DNA of 64,000 nt from Pseudomonadota bacterium (GCA_030145845.1 JAIXHJ010000017.1:40878-104877); one strand, 5' to 3'; shown: positions 54,294 to 63,857, numbered from the stretch's first letter. Made by a program: numbers and translations. The notes: generated from the sequence alone by a model not told the origin.

Positions 54294-55658
54294 ATGGAGC
54301 AAACTCCTACTTTAGAATCGTTGCAGGCTGCCCTCGACGCTCAGCAAGCGGTGTTCAGTATGCACCAGGCGATGAACGTAGAGGTGTTTTACTGGTGGTG
54401 TACTGCCATCATGATCATGATTCACGCCGGCTTCCTGGCTTATGAGATGGGTGCTTCGCGCAGCAAGAACGCGCTGGCAGCCGGTATCAAAAATATCCTG
54501 GCACTGGCCGTGATCATTCCGACGTTCTACCTGTTCGGTTGGTGGATCTACAACGCCTTCCCGGGCGGTCTGATTCCTGCTGAAGCAGCGGGTGCCCTGC
54601 CTTGGGCGACCAGCATGGGTCCTGACGTAACAGATATGGGCACCGGTATTTTCTGGGCCGCATTCGCCATGTTCGGTGCCACCACAGGCTCCATTCTTTC
54701 CGGTGCGGTTATTGAACGTATCCGTGTTTCTGCCTTCCTGATCCTGACGGTCTTCCTGGGCAGTGTGGTCTGGATTCTGGCCGGTGCATGGGGCTGGCAC
54801 CCGGACGGCTGGCTGCTGACCAAACTGGGCTACCACGATGTGGGCGCTTCCGGTGTGGTGCACGCGGTGGCCGGCTTCTTTACCCTGGGTGTGCTGATTA
54901 ACCTCGGTGCCCGTAAAGGTAAGTTCATTGATGGCGTGGCGCAGACTATCTCTCCGCACAGCCTGCCAATGACCCTGATCGGTCTGATGATGATTATCTT
55001 CGGTTTCTTCGGCTTCCTCGGCGGCTGCATCATCTTCAACGGTGGTGAAACCGGCTGGACCACTATTTATAACAACCCAACCAACCTGTCTGCTTTCGCC
55101 TTCAATACGCTGATGGGCTTCGCTGGCGGTGTGATCGGTTGTTACATTGCTTCCCGCGATCCGTTCTGGACGATGTCCGGTGGTCTGGTCGGTATCATCT
55201 CCGTAGCGGCTGCTCTGGATATGTACGATCCGGCACTGGCCTTCATTATCGCCACAGTAATGGGTGTACTGGCAGTTCAGTTCGCTAAATTCCTGGAAAA
55301 CCGCGGTATCGACGACGCGGTAGGCGCGGTGGCCGTACACGGTTTCACTGGTTTCGTTGCGGTTGTTCTGGTTGGTGTATTCCTGGCCGGTACCCCGAAC
55401 GTGGGTGACGTTCCGGCAATCAGCTTCACTGGTCAGCTGATCGGTGCGATTGTGATGGCAGTCACCGGCTTCCTGCCTGGCTACGTGATTTCCCTGATCC
55501 TGAAGAGCCTCGGTGCTCTGCGTGTACCACACGAAGCAGAAGACCTGGGTCTGGATGAAGTGGAACTGATCGCCAAGCCATACCCTGAAGCGAACGTTCC
55601 TGCGACCGTTCCTTCTGAAGTTCCGAATAAACTGGCTAACACTGAGCCGGCCCTTTAA
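54294..55658 (+). CDS. Amt-family ammonium transporter-like protein (marine subtype)
   Basis: A 454-residue membrane protein with about 11 membrane segments. Twin pore histidines are recognisable in ASGVVHAVAGFFTLG and VGAVAVHGFTGFVAVVL. The first segment is unusual (AMNVEVFYWWCTAIMIMIHA), as in a marine-bacterial Amt subclass. Its position right after eutBC suggests it handles ammonia released from ethanolamine, or possibly transports ethanolamine-related amines; both are inference. AGAGGA precedes the ATG. There is no glnK gene next to it. Confidence 0.88.
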   Translation: MEQTPTLESLQAALDAQQAVFSMHQAMNVEVFYWWCTAIMIMIHAGFLAYEMGASRSKNALAAGIKNILALAVIIPTFYLFGWWIYNAFPGGLIPAEAAGALPWATSMGPDVTDMGTGIFWAAFAMFGATTGSILSGAVIERIRVSAFLILTVFLGSVVWILAGAWGWHPDGWLLTKLGYHDVGASGVVHAVAGFFTLGVLINLGARKGKFIDGVAQTISPHSLPMTLIGLMMIIFGFFGFLGGCIIFNGGETGWTTIYNNPTNLSAFAFNTLMGFAGGVIGCYIASRDPFWTMSGGLVGIISVAAALDMYDPALAFIIATVMGVLAVQFAKFLENRGIDDAVGAVAVHGFTGFVAVVLVGVFLAGTPNVGDVPAISFTGQLIGAIVMAVTGFLPGYVISLILKSLGALRVPHEAEDLGLDEVELIAKPYPEANVPATVPSEVPNKLANTEPAL

Positions 55659-55673
55659 TTAAGGAGACATACC

Positions 55674-55841
55674 ATGGGTACTTCAATTTCTACCTGGGAA
55701 GGCGTCAGTGCATACTTTGCATTCGCCGACAGTCCGTTCGCACTGGGTCTGTTTGCCTTCGGTTGCGCCGCCATTGTGGCCGGCCTGATCGCCGGCATTG
55801 CCAAGCACGAAAATGAAGCGTTCGATAAATTTAAAAAATAA
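55674..55841 (+). CDS. 55-aa single-pass membrane protein downstream of the Amt-like gene
   Basis: I do not recognise this family. ATG at 55674 has an excellent ribosome site (AAGGAG, 7 bases upstream) and begins 15 bp after the Amt stop. The 55 residues start with a short polar segment (MGTSISTWEGVSAYF), then one membrane helix at about residues 20-43 (ALGLFAFGCAAIVAGLIAGI), then a charged tail (KHENEAFDKFKK). A strong terminator follows within 15 bp, so it is the last gene of eutB-eutC-amt. It may be an accessory subunit or regulator of the transporter. Confidence 0.75.
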   Translation: MGTSISTWEGVSAYFAFADSPFALGLFAFGCAAIVAGLIAGIAKHENEAFDKFKK

Positions 55842-55854
55842 TCGACCGCTGAAA

Positions 55855-55887
55855 TAAAAAAAGCCGGCATTATTGCCGGCTTTTTTT
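55855..55887. terminator. strong bidirectional terminator
   Basis: GCCGGCA (55863-55869) pairs with TGCCGGC (55874-55880) around TTAT, with an A-run on the left and a T-run on the right extending the stem. It serves the eut-amt operon and the converging MFS gene. Confidence 0.92.
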
Positions 55888-55901
55888 ATGCGCAGAAAAA
55901 G

Positions 55902-57221
55902 TTATTCCGTCACTTCCGGCAGACGGCTGGCCATCACCACACCGGCAATGGCCATCAGTGAGAAAAACAGAATCAGACCGTGCATCGACAGTACTGCGGT
56001 CAGTGAACCCAGACCACTCAGCAGCAGCAGGATCACACCGATCACGGTATTGCTGACCGACACATAACTGGTGCGTTTATCCCCTTCCGCCATATCGACC
56101 AGATAGGTTTTACGTCCGACGCGCACGCCCTGATGACAGATGGTCAGCAGGAAATACAGCACCGGCATCAGCCAGAAGGTACTGATCAGCGCGGGAATAA
56201 ACACCGCAATCAGGAACAGCAGAATCCCCACCAAGGCCGCACCGGCGGATGCCATCATCATCACCTGACGGCTGGAACGGTCAGAAAAATGTCCCCATAC
56301 CGGCGCGGAAACCAGCCCGGCCAGACCACTGGCAAACATAAACAGGGCCAGTACCCAGACATCCGCGCCCAGCGCTCCGTGGGCCATGACGATGTAATAA
56401 GGCGCGCTCAGTGCGGTGCATAAAAACAGCGAACGGGTAATCACAAAAGCGCGGAAATCACGGTCGGTGTGCAGCAGTTTTAACTGGGCGAACGCCTCCA
56501 GCAGACCATTACGCCCGCCACTGGTAGCACCGGGAAATTCCCTCACCGAGGCAAACACGCCGGCGGCGATCAGCCACACGGCCGAGCCGGCCACCAGCGC
56601 CCAGCCATAAAAGCCGCTGCCGGTTTCCGTGTGCAGCAGCCAGCTCAGAAACAGCGCCGCCGCCATGCCCATGGTGACCAGCCCGGCGGCACTGGATGAC
56701 CAGCCACTGACCCGGCCGCGCTGTTTTTTCGGAATGGTTTTTCCCAGCACATCCTTGGACGCAACAGAGCTGAGCCCCCGCGCCAGACTGAACACCACCA
56801 GCAGTGCAATCACCAGCCAGCCGGCCCTGGCGCCCTCCAGGGTGAACGCCACCAGACCAATACCGAGTACACACAGCGCCTGCAGCACCGCACCGGCCAC
56901 CCAGGCCCATTTACGCAGCGGCATATGACGGATCCAGCTGGCAATGGCCAGCTGCGGAATCAGCGAACCGGATTCGCGGATCGGTACCAGCCAGCCGAGC
57001 AGAAAGACCGGTGCCCCCAGCGTCTGCAATACCCACGGCAGCGTCACCTTGGGATTGATGATGGCGTCGCCGAGATTATTCAGAAACTGCGCGATGATAA
57101 TGCGCATGAAATTGCCCGGCACTTCGTGGCAGGCACTTTCATCAATGGCTTTACAGGCACGGGCGTCTTCGCTGTTGATCAGCTTGTCATAGATTGAATC
57201 AGACCAGTCCTTACGGCTCAT
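55902..57221 (-). CDS. MFS transporter
   Basis: A 439-residue major-facilitator protein with 12 hydrophobic segments after a ~40-residue cytoplasmic N-terminus (SRKDWSDSIYDKLINSEDAR). The loop between segments 2 and 3 and the central loop carry basic motifs (GHFSDRSSRQVMMMAS, KTIPKKQRGRVSGWSSS). Substrate is unknown. The N-terminal polar stretch is longer than usual. It converges on the eut operon and shares its terminator. Confidence 0.88.
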   Translation of the reverse strand: MSRKDWSDSIYDKLINSEDARACKAIDESACHEVPGNFMRIIIAQFLNNLGDAIINPKVTLPWVLQTLGAPVFLLGWLVPIRESGSLIPQLAIASWIRHMPLRKWAWVAGAVLQALCVLGIGLVAFTLEGARAGWLVIALLVVFSLARGLSSVASKDVLGKTIPKKQRGRVSGWSSSAAGLVTMGMAAALFLSWLLHTETGSGFYGWALVAGSAVWLIAAGVFASVREFPGATSGGRNGLLEAFAQLKLLHTDRDFRAFVITRSLFLCTALSAPYYIVMAHGALGADVWVLALFMFASGLAGLVSAPVWGHFSDRSSRQVMMMASAGAALVGILLFLIAVFIPALISTFWLMPVLYFLLTICHQGVRVGRKTYLVDMAEGDKRTSYVSVSNTVIGVILLLLSGLGSLTAVLSMHGLILFFSLMAIAGVVMASRLPEVTE

Positions 57222-57300
57222 GGTGTTCTCCGGGTTATCGGGCAGGTATCGGACAGGGGTACTTTTATACGGCGTTCAGCGGATTTGTCGCTGACCCGCA

Positions 57301-57561
57301 TCAATCGGCGGCAGCATCCTCAATAAAGCGGCGCAGATGAAAGATGCCAAAGATAAGAATCTGCAGCGCATCACTGCCCACGGCCTGGCTTTTGCCGCGG
57401 AAGGCCACCCAGAAATACAGCACTTCCAGCCCGTGCACCGCCAGGACTGCCAGCCCGGTTTCCGGCAGCCAGCCAAGGACATCCGGCCAGTCGAATATCC
57501 ACGCCAGTACGACCAGCAGCCAGAAGAACAGGGTGGCGGGTTTACCAAACAGCGGCGACAT
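57301..57561 (-). CDS. DUF1145 family small membrane protein
   Basis: An 86-residue membrane protein with about three hydrophobic segments. The C-terminal SDALQILIFGIFHLRRFIED is the DUF1145 signature. The function of this family is unknown. It lies 79 bp upstream of the MFS gene on the same strand and divergent from ubiE. Confidence 0.75.
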   Translation of the reverse strand: MSPLFGKPATLFFWLLVVLAWIFDWPDVLGWLPETGLAVLAVHGLEVLYFWVAFRGKSQAVGSDALQILIFGIFHLRRFIEDAAAD

Positions 57562-57701
57562 GAAGAGTCCTTATCAGTATTCAGGGTGGGACGGAGCGTC
57601 GCATAGTAAGGTCTGGTAAAAACTGCGGCAACGCAAGACTTTCGCCCGCCCGGCCGCTAAAATGGCCCGCTGTTCATACGCCAGCAGCGGGAGAAGTACG
57701 C

Positions 57702-58451
57702 ATGTCCGGGGATAAGACCACACACTTTGGCTATCAGACCGTCGCCACCGAAGAGAAACAGGCAATGGTGGCCGATGTGTTCCACTCAGTGGCAGCCAAA
57801 TACGACGTCATGAATGACCTGATGTCGTTCGGTATCCACCGCCTGTGGAAACGCTTCACCATTGATATGAGTGGTGTCCGTCCGGGCAATAAAGTGCTCG
57901 ATCTGGCCGGCGGTACCGGCGACCTGACGCGCAAGTTCTCTAAGATCGTCGGCCCCGGCGGTAAAGTGGTGCTGGCGGATATCAACTCCTCCATGCTGAA
58001 TGTCGGCCGCGACCGCCTGACCGATCAGGGCTATGTCGGCAATATCGAATACGTGCAGGCCAACGCCGAATGCCTGCCGTTCGAAGACAACACCTTCGAC
58101 GTGATCACCATCGCCTTCGGTCTGCGCAACGTCACCGACAAAGACGCCGCCCTGCGTTCCATGGCGCGCGTGCTCAAACCCGGTGGCCGCCTGCTGGTGC
58201 TGGAATTCTCCAAACCGACCAACCCGCTGATGAGCAAGGCCTACGACCTGTACTCCTTCACCGCACTGCCGTTTATGGGCAAGCTGGTGACCAACGATTC
58301 TGAAAGCTACAAATACCTGGCGGAATCCATCCGTATGCACCCGGATCAGGAAACCCTGAAATCCATGATGGAAGACGCCGGTCTGGTACGTTGCAGCTAC
58401 CACAATATGACCAGTGGTGTGGTGGCCCTGCACCGCGGAATCAAGCCCTGA
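57702..58451 (+). CDS. ubiE: UbiE C-methyltransferase of ubiquinone/menaquinone synthesis
   Basis: A 249-residue SAM-dependent methyltransferase acting on the ring of ubiquinone (and demethylmenaquinone) precursors. It starts [20 protein letters not shown] and has motif [16 protein letters not shown] and [13 protein letters not shown], both typical of UbiE. GGGAGAA precedes the ATG. It heads the ubiE-ubiJ-ubiB-hisI-hisE-HIT-tatABC run. Confidence 0.96.
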   Translation: MSGDKTTHFGYQTVATEEKQAMVADVFHSVAAKYDVMNDLMSFGIHRLWKRFTIDMSGVRPGNKVLDLAGGTGDLTRKFSKIVGPGGKVVLADINSSMLNVGRDRLTDQGYVGNIEYVQANAECLPFEDNTFDVITIAFGLRNVTDKDAALRSMARVLKPGGRLLVLEFSKPTNPLMSKAYDLYSFTALPFMGKLVTNDSESYKYLAESIRMHPDQETLKSMMEDAGLVRCSYHNMTSGVVALHRGIKP

Positions 58452-59101
58452 TGCTGAACCGTCTGCCTGCTGAAGTGCTGCAGGCACTGTGTGTGCCGGC
58501 AGAATCCACCATCAATCATGTGCTGCGCTACGACCCGGCAGCACTGACAGCGCTGGGCCGCTGGCAGGGGCGCCTGCTGGCCGTCCGCATTGATGCGCTG
58601 CAGCCGCTGTTTATCCGCATCTATGATGACGGCATCGGTCTCAGCCTGTGCGGCGACAATGACGCCGACGCCAGCCTGAGTGGTACCCTGAGCGATTTCC
58701 TCACCCTCGCCCGCGCCGCTGACAAAGCCAACACCCTGATCAATTCCAGCATTGATATGGACGGCGACAGCGAATTCGCCATCGCCCTGACGCGCATTGC
58801 CCAACAGCTGGATATCGACTGGGAAGCGGTGATTGCGCCTGTCACCGGTGGCCTGCTGGCGCATCAGCTGGGTAAGGGCCTGCGCGGTCTGCTGCACTGG
58901 GGCCGCACCACCGGCACCACCACCCGCACCGCGGTAAAGGAATTTCTCGAAGACGAAGTACAGCTGGTGACCCCGGCACCACTGGCCGCACAGTTTGCCG
59001 ATGAGGTCGATGAACTGAAGCTGGCGACCGACCGTCTCGCCGCCCGCATCGAACGGCTGCAGCAGCAGGCTGCCCAATCAGATAACCCGCCCAAGGAATA
59101 A
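58451..59101 (+). CDS. ubiJ: UbiJ ubiquinone biosynthesis accessory factor (SCP2 domain)
   Basis: A 216-residue protein with an SCP2-like lipid-binding domain in the first ~110 residues and a C-terminal coiled coil (LATDRLAARIERLQQQA). UbiJ, with UbiK, organises the soluble complex of ubiquinone-ring enzymes. ATG at 58451 overlaps the ubiE stop (TGATG). Confidence 0.9.
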   Translation: MLNRLPAEVLQALCVPAESTINHVLRYDPAALTALGRWQGRLLAVRIDALQPLFIRIYDDGIGLSLCGDNDADASLSGTLSDFLTLARAADKANTLINSSIDMDGDSEFAIALTRIAQQLDIDWEAVIAPVTGGLLAHQLGKGLRGLLHWGRTTGTTTRTAVKEFLEDEVQLVTPAPLAAQFADEVDELKLATDRLAARIERLQQQAAQSDNPPKE

Positions 59102-59107
59102 CCATCC

Positions 59108-60757
59108 GTGGCTAACCTCCGCCGTCTCTGGAAAATTCTGTTCGTTTTCACCCGCTACCGCCTCGACAGTCTGCTGCCGGTGGAACAGCTGCCACTCAGC
59201 CTGCGTATTGTGCTGTGGCTGGCCCCCTGGCGCCTGAGTCCGGTACCGTCACGTCTGACCCGCGGTGAACGCCTGCGGCTGGCACTGGAAGCGCTGGGTC
59301 CGATCTTTATCAAGTTCGGTCAGATCCTCTCCACCCGCCCGGATCTGGTACCGGAAGACATCGTCCGCGAACTCAAACGCCTGCAGGATGATGTGCCACC
59401 GTTCCCCAACGACAAAGCCCGCGCCCTGATCGAAGCCCAGCTCGGCCGCCGGGTGGAAGAACTGTTCGCCGAATTCTCAGCGGAGCCACTGGCATCCGCG
59501 TCCATTGCCCAGGTACACGCCGCGCGCCTGTTCGGCAACGGGGATCAGCCGGGCAAAGAAGTGGTGGTCAAAGTCGTACGCCCGGGCATCGAACGAACCA
59601 TCGAACGCGATCTGCGCCTGCTGGAAACCATGGCGCGGCTGCTGGTGAAATACTCCGCCGACGGTCGCCGCCTGAAGCCGCTGGAAGTGGTGGAAGACTA
59701 CCGCAACACCATTTACGGCGAGCTGAATCTGCAGATTGAAGCCTCCAACTGCACCCAGCTGCGGCGCAACTTTGAAGGCTCGGACCTGCTCTATCTGCCG
59801 GAAGTTTACTGGGAATACACCCGCCGCAACGTCATGGTGAGTGAACGCATCTATGGCATCCCGGTGGCCGATGTTGCCCAGCTGCAGGCCCAGAACACCA
59901 ATATGAAGGCACTGGCGGAACGTGGTGTGGAAATTTTCTTCACCCAGGTGTTCCGCGACAGCTTCTTCCATGCGGATATGCACCCGGGCAATATTTTTGT
60001 CTCCCGTGAGCACCCGCAGCAGCCGCAGTACATCGCCATCGACTGCGGTATTGTCGGTACCCTGACCGAAGAAGATCAGACCTATCTGGCGATGAATATG
60101 CTGGCCTTCTTCAATCAGGATTACCATCAGGTCGCGCAGCTGCACGTCGATTCCGGCTGGGTGCCGGCCAGCACCAAAGTACACGAGCTGGCGGCGGCCA
60201 TCCGCGCCGTGCTGGAACCCATCTTTGAAAAACCGCTGGCCGAAATCTCCTTCGGTCAGGTCCTGATGCAGCTGTTCAGCACCGCCCGCCGCTTCAATAT
60301 GGAAGTGCAGCCCCAGCTCGTGCTGCTGCAGAAAACCCTGCTCAACATTGAAGGTCTGGGCCGCCAGCTGTATCCGGAACTGGACCTGTGGAGCACCGCC
60401 AAACCGTATCTGGAACGCTGGATGCGCCAGCGTTTCGGGCCCAAAGCCGCATTCCGTGAACTGAAGCGTCAGCTGCCGACCTGGCTGGACAAAGCCCCGC
60501 AGATGCCGGGCCTGATCCATGGTGCCCTGACCCGCCTGAATCATATGGATGATACCCAGGCAGCCCTGCAGAAAGAGATCGTTCAGCTGCGCGAAGAGCT
60601 GGCCGAGCAGCGCCACCAGAAACGTGGCCGGTCGCTGGGCTTTGCCGGCATTTTCACCGGTATGTTCCTGTGGTGGCAGGCCTTCGCGCTCGGCCTGCCG
60701 GAAAGCGCTGGTCTGATTGTCACCAGCCTCGGCATACTGACCCTGTTGCTGCGCTGA
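59108..60757 (+). CDS. ubiB: UbiB kinase-like protein of ubiquinone synthesis
   Basis: A 549-residue ABC1/ADCK-type atypical kinase needed for aerobic ubiquinone synthesis. The diagnostic KxGQ region is [19 protein letters not shown], followed by [16 protein letters not shown], a [12 protein letters not shown] catalytic loop and IDCGIVG metal motif. Two C-terminal hydrophobic segments anchor it in the membrane. The start is GTG at 59108 with AAGGA upstream. Confidence 0.95.
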   Translation: MANLRRLWKILFVFTRYRLDSLLPVEQLPLSLRIVLWLAPWRLSPVPSRLTRGERLRLALEALGPIFIKFGQILSTRPDLVPEDIVRELKRLQDDVPPFPNDKARALIEAQLGRRVEELFAEFSAEPLASASIAQVHAARLFGNGDQPGKEVVVKVVRPGIERTIERDLRLLETMARLLVKYSADGRRLKPLEVVEDYRNTIYGELNLQIEASNCTQLRRNFEGSDLLYLPEVYWEYTRRNVMVSERIYGIPVADVAQLQAQNTNMKALAERGVEIFFTQVFRDSFFHADMHPGNIFVSREHPQQPQYIAIDCGIVGTLTEEDQTYLAMNMLAFFNQDYHQVAQLHVDSGWVPASTKVHELAAAIRAVLEPIFEKPLAEISFGQVLMQLFSTARRFNMEVQPQLVLLQKTLLNIEGLGRQLYPELDLWSTAKPYLERWMRQRFGPKAAFRELKRQLPTWLDKAPQMPGLIHGALTRLNHMDDTQAALQKEIVQLREELAEQRHQKRGRSLGFAGIFTGMFLWWQAFALGLPESAGLIVTSLGILTLLLR

Positions 60758-60803
60758 ACCGGCGCTTAAGGTATGCTGCCCGCTTGCGATAAAGGTAGAT
60801 GTT

Positions 60804-61184
60804 ATGACTGACTGGCTTGATGCCGTGAAATGGGACGCCGATGGCCTGGTACCGGCCATTGCCCAGGACTATAAGACCGGCCGCATCCTGATGATGGCGT
60901 GGATGAACCGCGAAGCCCTGCTGCTGACGACGGCAGAAAACCGTGCCATCTACTGGTCCCGCTCACGCGGCAAGCTGTGGCGCAAAGGCGAAGAATCCGG
61001 CCACGTACAGAAGCTGCATGAAGTCCGTCTCGACTGCGATGCCGATGTCATCGTGCTGCAGGTCGAACAACTGGGCGGCATCGCCTGTCATACCGGCCGT
61101 GAAAGCTGTTTTTACCGGGTGTGGCAGGACGGCGCCTGGGTCACGGTTGACCCGGTACTGAAAGACCCCAAAGAGATTTACTGA
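60804..61184 (+). CDS. hisI: phosphoribosyl-AMP cyclohydrolase
   Basis: A 126-residue stand-alone HisI, opening the PR-AMP ring in histidine synthesis. Key motifs are [13 protein letters not shown], the [18 protein letters not shown] block, [11 protein letters not shown] and [10 protein letters not shown] with the zinc-binding cysteines. It lies 46 bp after ubiB and 10 bp before hisE. Confidence 0.95.
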   Translation: MTDWLDAVKWDADGLVPAIAQDYKTGRILMMAWMNREALLLTTAENRAIYWSRSRGKLWRKGEESGHVQKLHEVRLDCDADVIVLQVEQLGGIACHTGRESCFYRVWQDGAWVTVDPVLKDPKEIY

Positions 61185-61194
61185 GTAAAAGACT

Positions 61195-61527
61195 ATGAGT
61201 GACGTACTGTCAGCCCTTGGCGATATTCTCGAAGAGCGCAAAAAAGCCTCACCGGATGCGTCTTATGTATCCAGCCTGTACCACAAGGGGCTGAACAAGA
61301 TTCTGGAAAAGATCGGTGAAGAAGCCACTGAAACCATCATCGCGGCAAAAGATGCCGAAGTGAGCGGTGACAACAATGACGTCATTTATGAAACCGCCGA
61401 CCTCTGGTTTCACAGTCTGGTGGCTCTGGCCAAACTGGGTGAGCGCCCGGAAGCGGTCATCAATGAACTGGCGCGGCGCTTTGATATGTCGGGGCTGGAA
61501 GAGAAAGCCTCGCGCACAGACAAATAA
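61195..61527 (+). CDS. hisE: phosphoribosyl-ATP pyrophosphohydrolase
   Basis: A 110-residue all-alpha MazG-like enzyme that hydrolyses PR-ATP to PR-AMP, the step before His[21 protein letters not shown] and [17 protein letters not shown] are the family core with metal-binding acidic residues. In many enterics hisI and hisE are fused; here they are separate, as in Pseudomonas. Confidence 0.95.
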   Translation: MSDVLSALGDILEERKKASPDASYVSSLYHKGLNKILEKIGEEATETIIAAKDAEVSGDNNDVIYETADLWFHSLVALAKLGERPEAVINELARRFDMSGLEEKASRTDK

Positions 61528-61538
61528 CCGGGGCGGCC

Positions 61539-61874
61539 ATGAGCGACTGCGTTTTCTGTAACATTGTCAGTGGACAATTACCGGCACAGAAAGTGTATGA
61601 GGATGATCAGCTGCTGGCATTTCCCAGCATTGATCCCAAAGCGGAGACTCACCTGCTGGTGATTCCCAAACGGCATATTGAGAATCTCAACAGCCTGACC
61701 GCAGAGGATGCCGGCCTGATGGCGCATCTGCTGCTGACGCTGCCGGAAATAGCCGCAGCCAATGGCCTGCCGGGCTTCCGTACCATCACCAATACCGGTA
61801 AGGAAGGCGGGCAGGAAGTATTTCATATGCATTTTCATATTCTGGGCGGTCAGACACTGCCCGGTTTTAACTGA
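61539..61874 (+). CDS. HIT-family nucleotide hydrolase (HinT-like)
   Basis: A 111-residue histidine-triad protein. CVFCNIVSGQLPAQKVYEDD at the start and the catalytic triad HMHFHILGG near the C-terminus are decisive. Such enzymes hydrolyse adenosine phosphoramidates. It sits between hisE and tatA, 11 bp after hisE. Confidence 0.93.
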   Translation: MSDCVFCNIVSGQLPAQKVYEDDQLLAFPSIDPKAETHLLVIPKRHIENLNSLTAEDAGLMAHLLLTLPEIAAANGLPGFRTITNTGKEGGQEVFHMHFHILGGQTLPGFN

Positions 61875-61895
61875 AGAAACACAGAGGATTACCCT

Positions 61896-62144
61896 ATGCT
61901 TGGCGGTATCAGCATCTGGCAACTGTTAATCATCCTGGCCATTGTCATCATGATTTTCGGCACCAAAAAACTGCGCAACCTCGGCGGTGATCTGGGCGGC
62001 GCGATCAAAAACTTCAAGAAAGCAGTGAATGAAGACGGCAAGCCAGCCGCCGATGACGAGCCGGCACAGAAGCTCGAACATCAGCAGGACGGGCAGAAAG
62101 ATGCCGAATTCAGCGCTGAGAAAAAAGACCAAGATAAAGCCTGA
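61896..62144 (+). CDS. tatA: Tat translocase subunit TatA
   Basis: An 82-residue protein with an N-terminal membrane helix ([18 protein letters not shown]), the [20 protein letters not shown] hinge and amphipathic helix, and a charged Gln/Lys/Asp tail. It forms the size-adaptable pore of twin-arginine export. AGAGGA precedes the ATG. Confidence 0.95.
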   Translation: MLGGISIWQLLIILAIVIMIFGTKKLRNLGGDLGGAIKNFKKAVNEDGKPAADDEPAQKLEHQQDGQKDAEFSAEKKDQDKA

Positions 62145-62527
62145 TGTTCGATATCGGTTTTCTTGAACTCATGGTCGTCGGGGTGCTGGGCCTGCTGGTA
62201 CTGGGCCCCGAACGCCTGCCCAAAGCCGCCCGCACCGCCGGGCTGTTTGTCGGCCGCATCCGCCGCACCCTGAACAATATTCAGGATGATCTGGAGCGCC
62301 AGGTGCGCACGGAAGAGTTACGGGAAAAGCTGAAAGATCCTTACGCCACCTTTATGGATGACACCATGCCATCCAATCCGGACCGGCCTCAGGCGCCGCC
62401 GGAAGGCCTGCCGGAAAACCCGCAGCAACCGACAGCCCTGCCGCAACAGGCAGCAGCCGGCACCCCAGCAGCGGATAACAGCCCACAGGACGCCACGCCG
62501 GACTCAGAGCACAGCAAACCATCATGA
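62144..62527 (+). CDS. tatB: Tat translocase subunit TatB
   Basis: A 127-residue protein with [20 protein letters not shown] membrane anchor, the GPERLPKAARTAG hinge, an amphipathic helix and a long Pro/Gln-rich tail. With TatC it forms the signal-peptide receptor. The ATG overlaps the tatA stop by 1 nt. Confidence 0.95.
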   Translation: MFDIGFLELMVVGVLGLLVLGPERLPKAARTAGLFVGRIRRTLNNIQDDLERQVRTEELREKLKDPYATFMDDTMPSNPDRPQAPPEGLPENPQQPTALPQQAAAGTPAADNSPQDATPDSEHSKPS

Positions 62528-63273
62528 CCGATCAGGAACAGCCACTTATTGCTCATCTGATTGAGCTGCGTAACCGCCTGCTGAAAGCCATTCTGCTGGT
62601 GCTGGCGATCTTTCTCGGCCTGTTTTACTTTGCCAACGATCTCTATCTGCTTCTGGTGCGGCCACTGTCCGAGCTGCTGCCCGACAGCAGCAACATGATT
62701 GCCACCGGTGTCGCCTCCCCCTTTCTGGTGCCGTTCAAAATGACACTGGTACTGGCGGTGCTGATCGCCGTGCCGTTTATTCTGCATCAGGTATGGGCCT
62801 TTATCTCGCCGGGCCTGTACCAGCACGAAAAGAAATTTGCCATTCCCCTGCTGGTCTCCAGCATTATCCTGTTTTATTCCGGCATTGCCTTCGCCTATTT
62901 TGTCGTACTGCCACTGGCCTTTGGTTTCTTTACCGGCGTCGGCCCGGAAGGCATCTCCTTCCTGCCGGATATCAGTAATATTCTCGATTTTATCCTGAAG
63001 ATTTTCTTCGCCTTCGGCATTGCCTTTGAAATTCCCATCGCCACCTTCCTGATGGTACTGAGTGGCATCACCACGGTGGAATCCCTGAGCGGCAAGCGGC
63101 CGTACATCTTCGTTGGCTGCTTTGTGGTCGGCATGCTGGTCACACCACCTGACGTCATCTCACAGACGGTGCTCGCTGTACCTATGTGGCTGCTGTTTGA
63201 AGCCGGCATTCTGGCTTCGCGTATGATCCCCCGGACGACGGCAGAAGAATCAGACGCCGGCGAGCAGCCGTAA
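62524..63273 (+). CDS. tatC: Tat translocase subunit TatC
   Basis: A 249-residue six-helix membrane protein that binds twin-arginine signal peptides. HLIELRNRLLKAILLVLAIF at the start, PFKMTLVLAVLIAVPFILHQ, and TPPDVISQTVLAVPMWLLFE are characteristic. The start overlaps tatB by 4 nt (ATGA). Confidence 0.97.
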   Translation: MTDQEQPLIAHLIELRNRLLKAILLVLAIFLGLFYFANDLYLLLVRPLSELLPDSSNMIATGVASPFLVPFKMTLVLAVLIAVPFILHQVWAFISPGLYQHEKKFAIPLLVSSIILFYSGIAFAYFVVLPLAFGFFTGVGPEGISFLPDISNILDFILKIFFAFGIAFEIPIATFLMVLSGITTVESLSGKRPYIFVGCFVVGMLVTPPDVISQTVLAVPMWLLFEAGILASRMIPRTTAEESDAGEQP

Positions 63274-63392
63274 GTCTTTGAGTTAAATCAAGGCCGTGAA
63301 AAAATTTCTGCCGGGGGACTTTAAATTTCTCCGGCCGCTCCTATTTAATACTTCAGCAAAGCACTGATCAGGCTTACTTAATTTTCTGTTTA

Positions 63393-63413
63393 CTGTTGAT
63401 AACAACAGGAGGA
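63393..63413 (+). promoter_or_regulatory. leader hairpin overlapping the Shine-Dalgarno of the Hsp20 gene
   Basis: CTGTTG (63393-63398) pairs with CAACAG (63403-63408) around ATAA. The last two bases of the stem are the first two of the AGGAGGA ribosome site (63407-63413), eight bases before the ATG. A heat-labile stem touching the ribosome site could act as a simple RNA thermometer. I see no convincing heat-shock sigma-factor promoter in 63274-63392. Confidence 0.4.
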
Positions 63414-63421
63414 ATGTTTGT

Positions 63422-63847
63422 ATGAGCCGTTTCCCGACCCGTTCCAGTTTATTCGACGACCTGTTCCGCGATCTCAGTCCCGGTTTTTATGTCAAGCCCC
63501 TGCACGGCGATCCACTGCCACAGCAGATCAAAGTACAGGTGAATGAAAATGACGACAGCTACAGCATTCAGGCGGAGCTGCCCGGCGTCGCACGTGAGGA
63601 TATTCATGTCGACGTACAGGGTGCCGTGGTCACCCTGAAGGCGGAAGTGAAACAGCACGACAGCCAGGGGGACAGTGATCAGGTACTGCGCAGCGAACGC
63701 TACTATGGCAGCGTATCACGCAGTTTTGAATTGCCCGGCGAAGTCGAACAGGAAGCCGCCACTGCCCGGTACGAAAACGGTATCCTGCTGCTGACATTAC
63801 CGAAGAAAAAAAGTGCAGCGGGCAGTACCCGCCTGACCATTGAGTAA
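63422..63847 (+). CDS. Hsp20/alpha-crystallin small heat-shock protein
   Basis: A 141-residue ATP-independent chaperone. The alpha-crystallin domain spans about residues 40-130 (QAELPGVAREDIHVDVQGAV and FELPGEVEQEAATARYENGI), and the end has LTLPKK. The N-terminal arm is short. It binds unfolding proteins during heat stress. AGGAGGA at 63407-63413 is a strong ribosome site. It is preceded by 148 bp after tatC. Confidence 0.93.
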   Translation: MSRFPTRSSLFDDLFRDLSPGFYVKPLHGDPLPQQIKVQVNENDDSYSIQAELPGVAREDIHVDVQGAVVTLKAEVKQHDSQGDSDQVLRSERYYGSVSRSFELPGEVEQEAATARYENGILLLTLPKKKSAAGSTRLTIE

Positions 63848-63857
63848 TGCCGGATAA

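Noticed and set aside
54312..55532. 406-codon minus-strand open frame antisense to the Amt-like gene
   Set aside because: Its composition (His, Thr, Gln, Glu-rich) mirrors reverse reading of a membrane protein; no motif or start signal.
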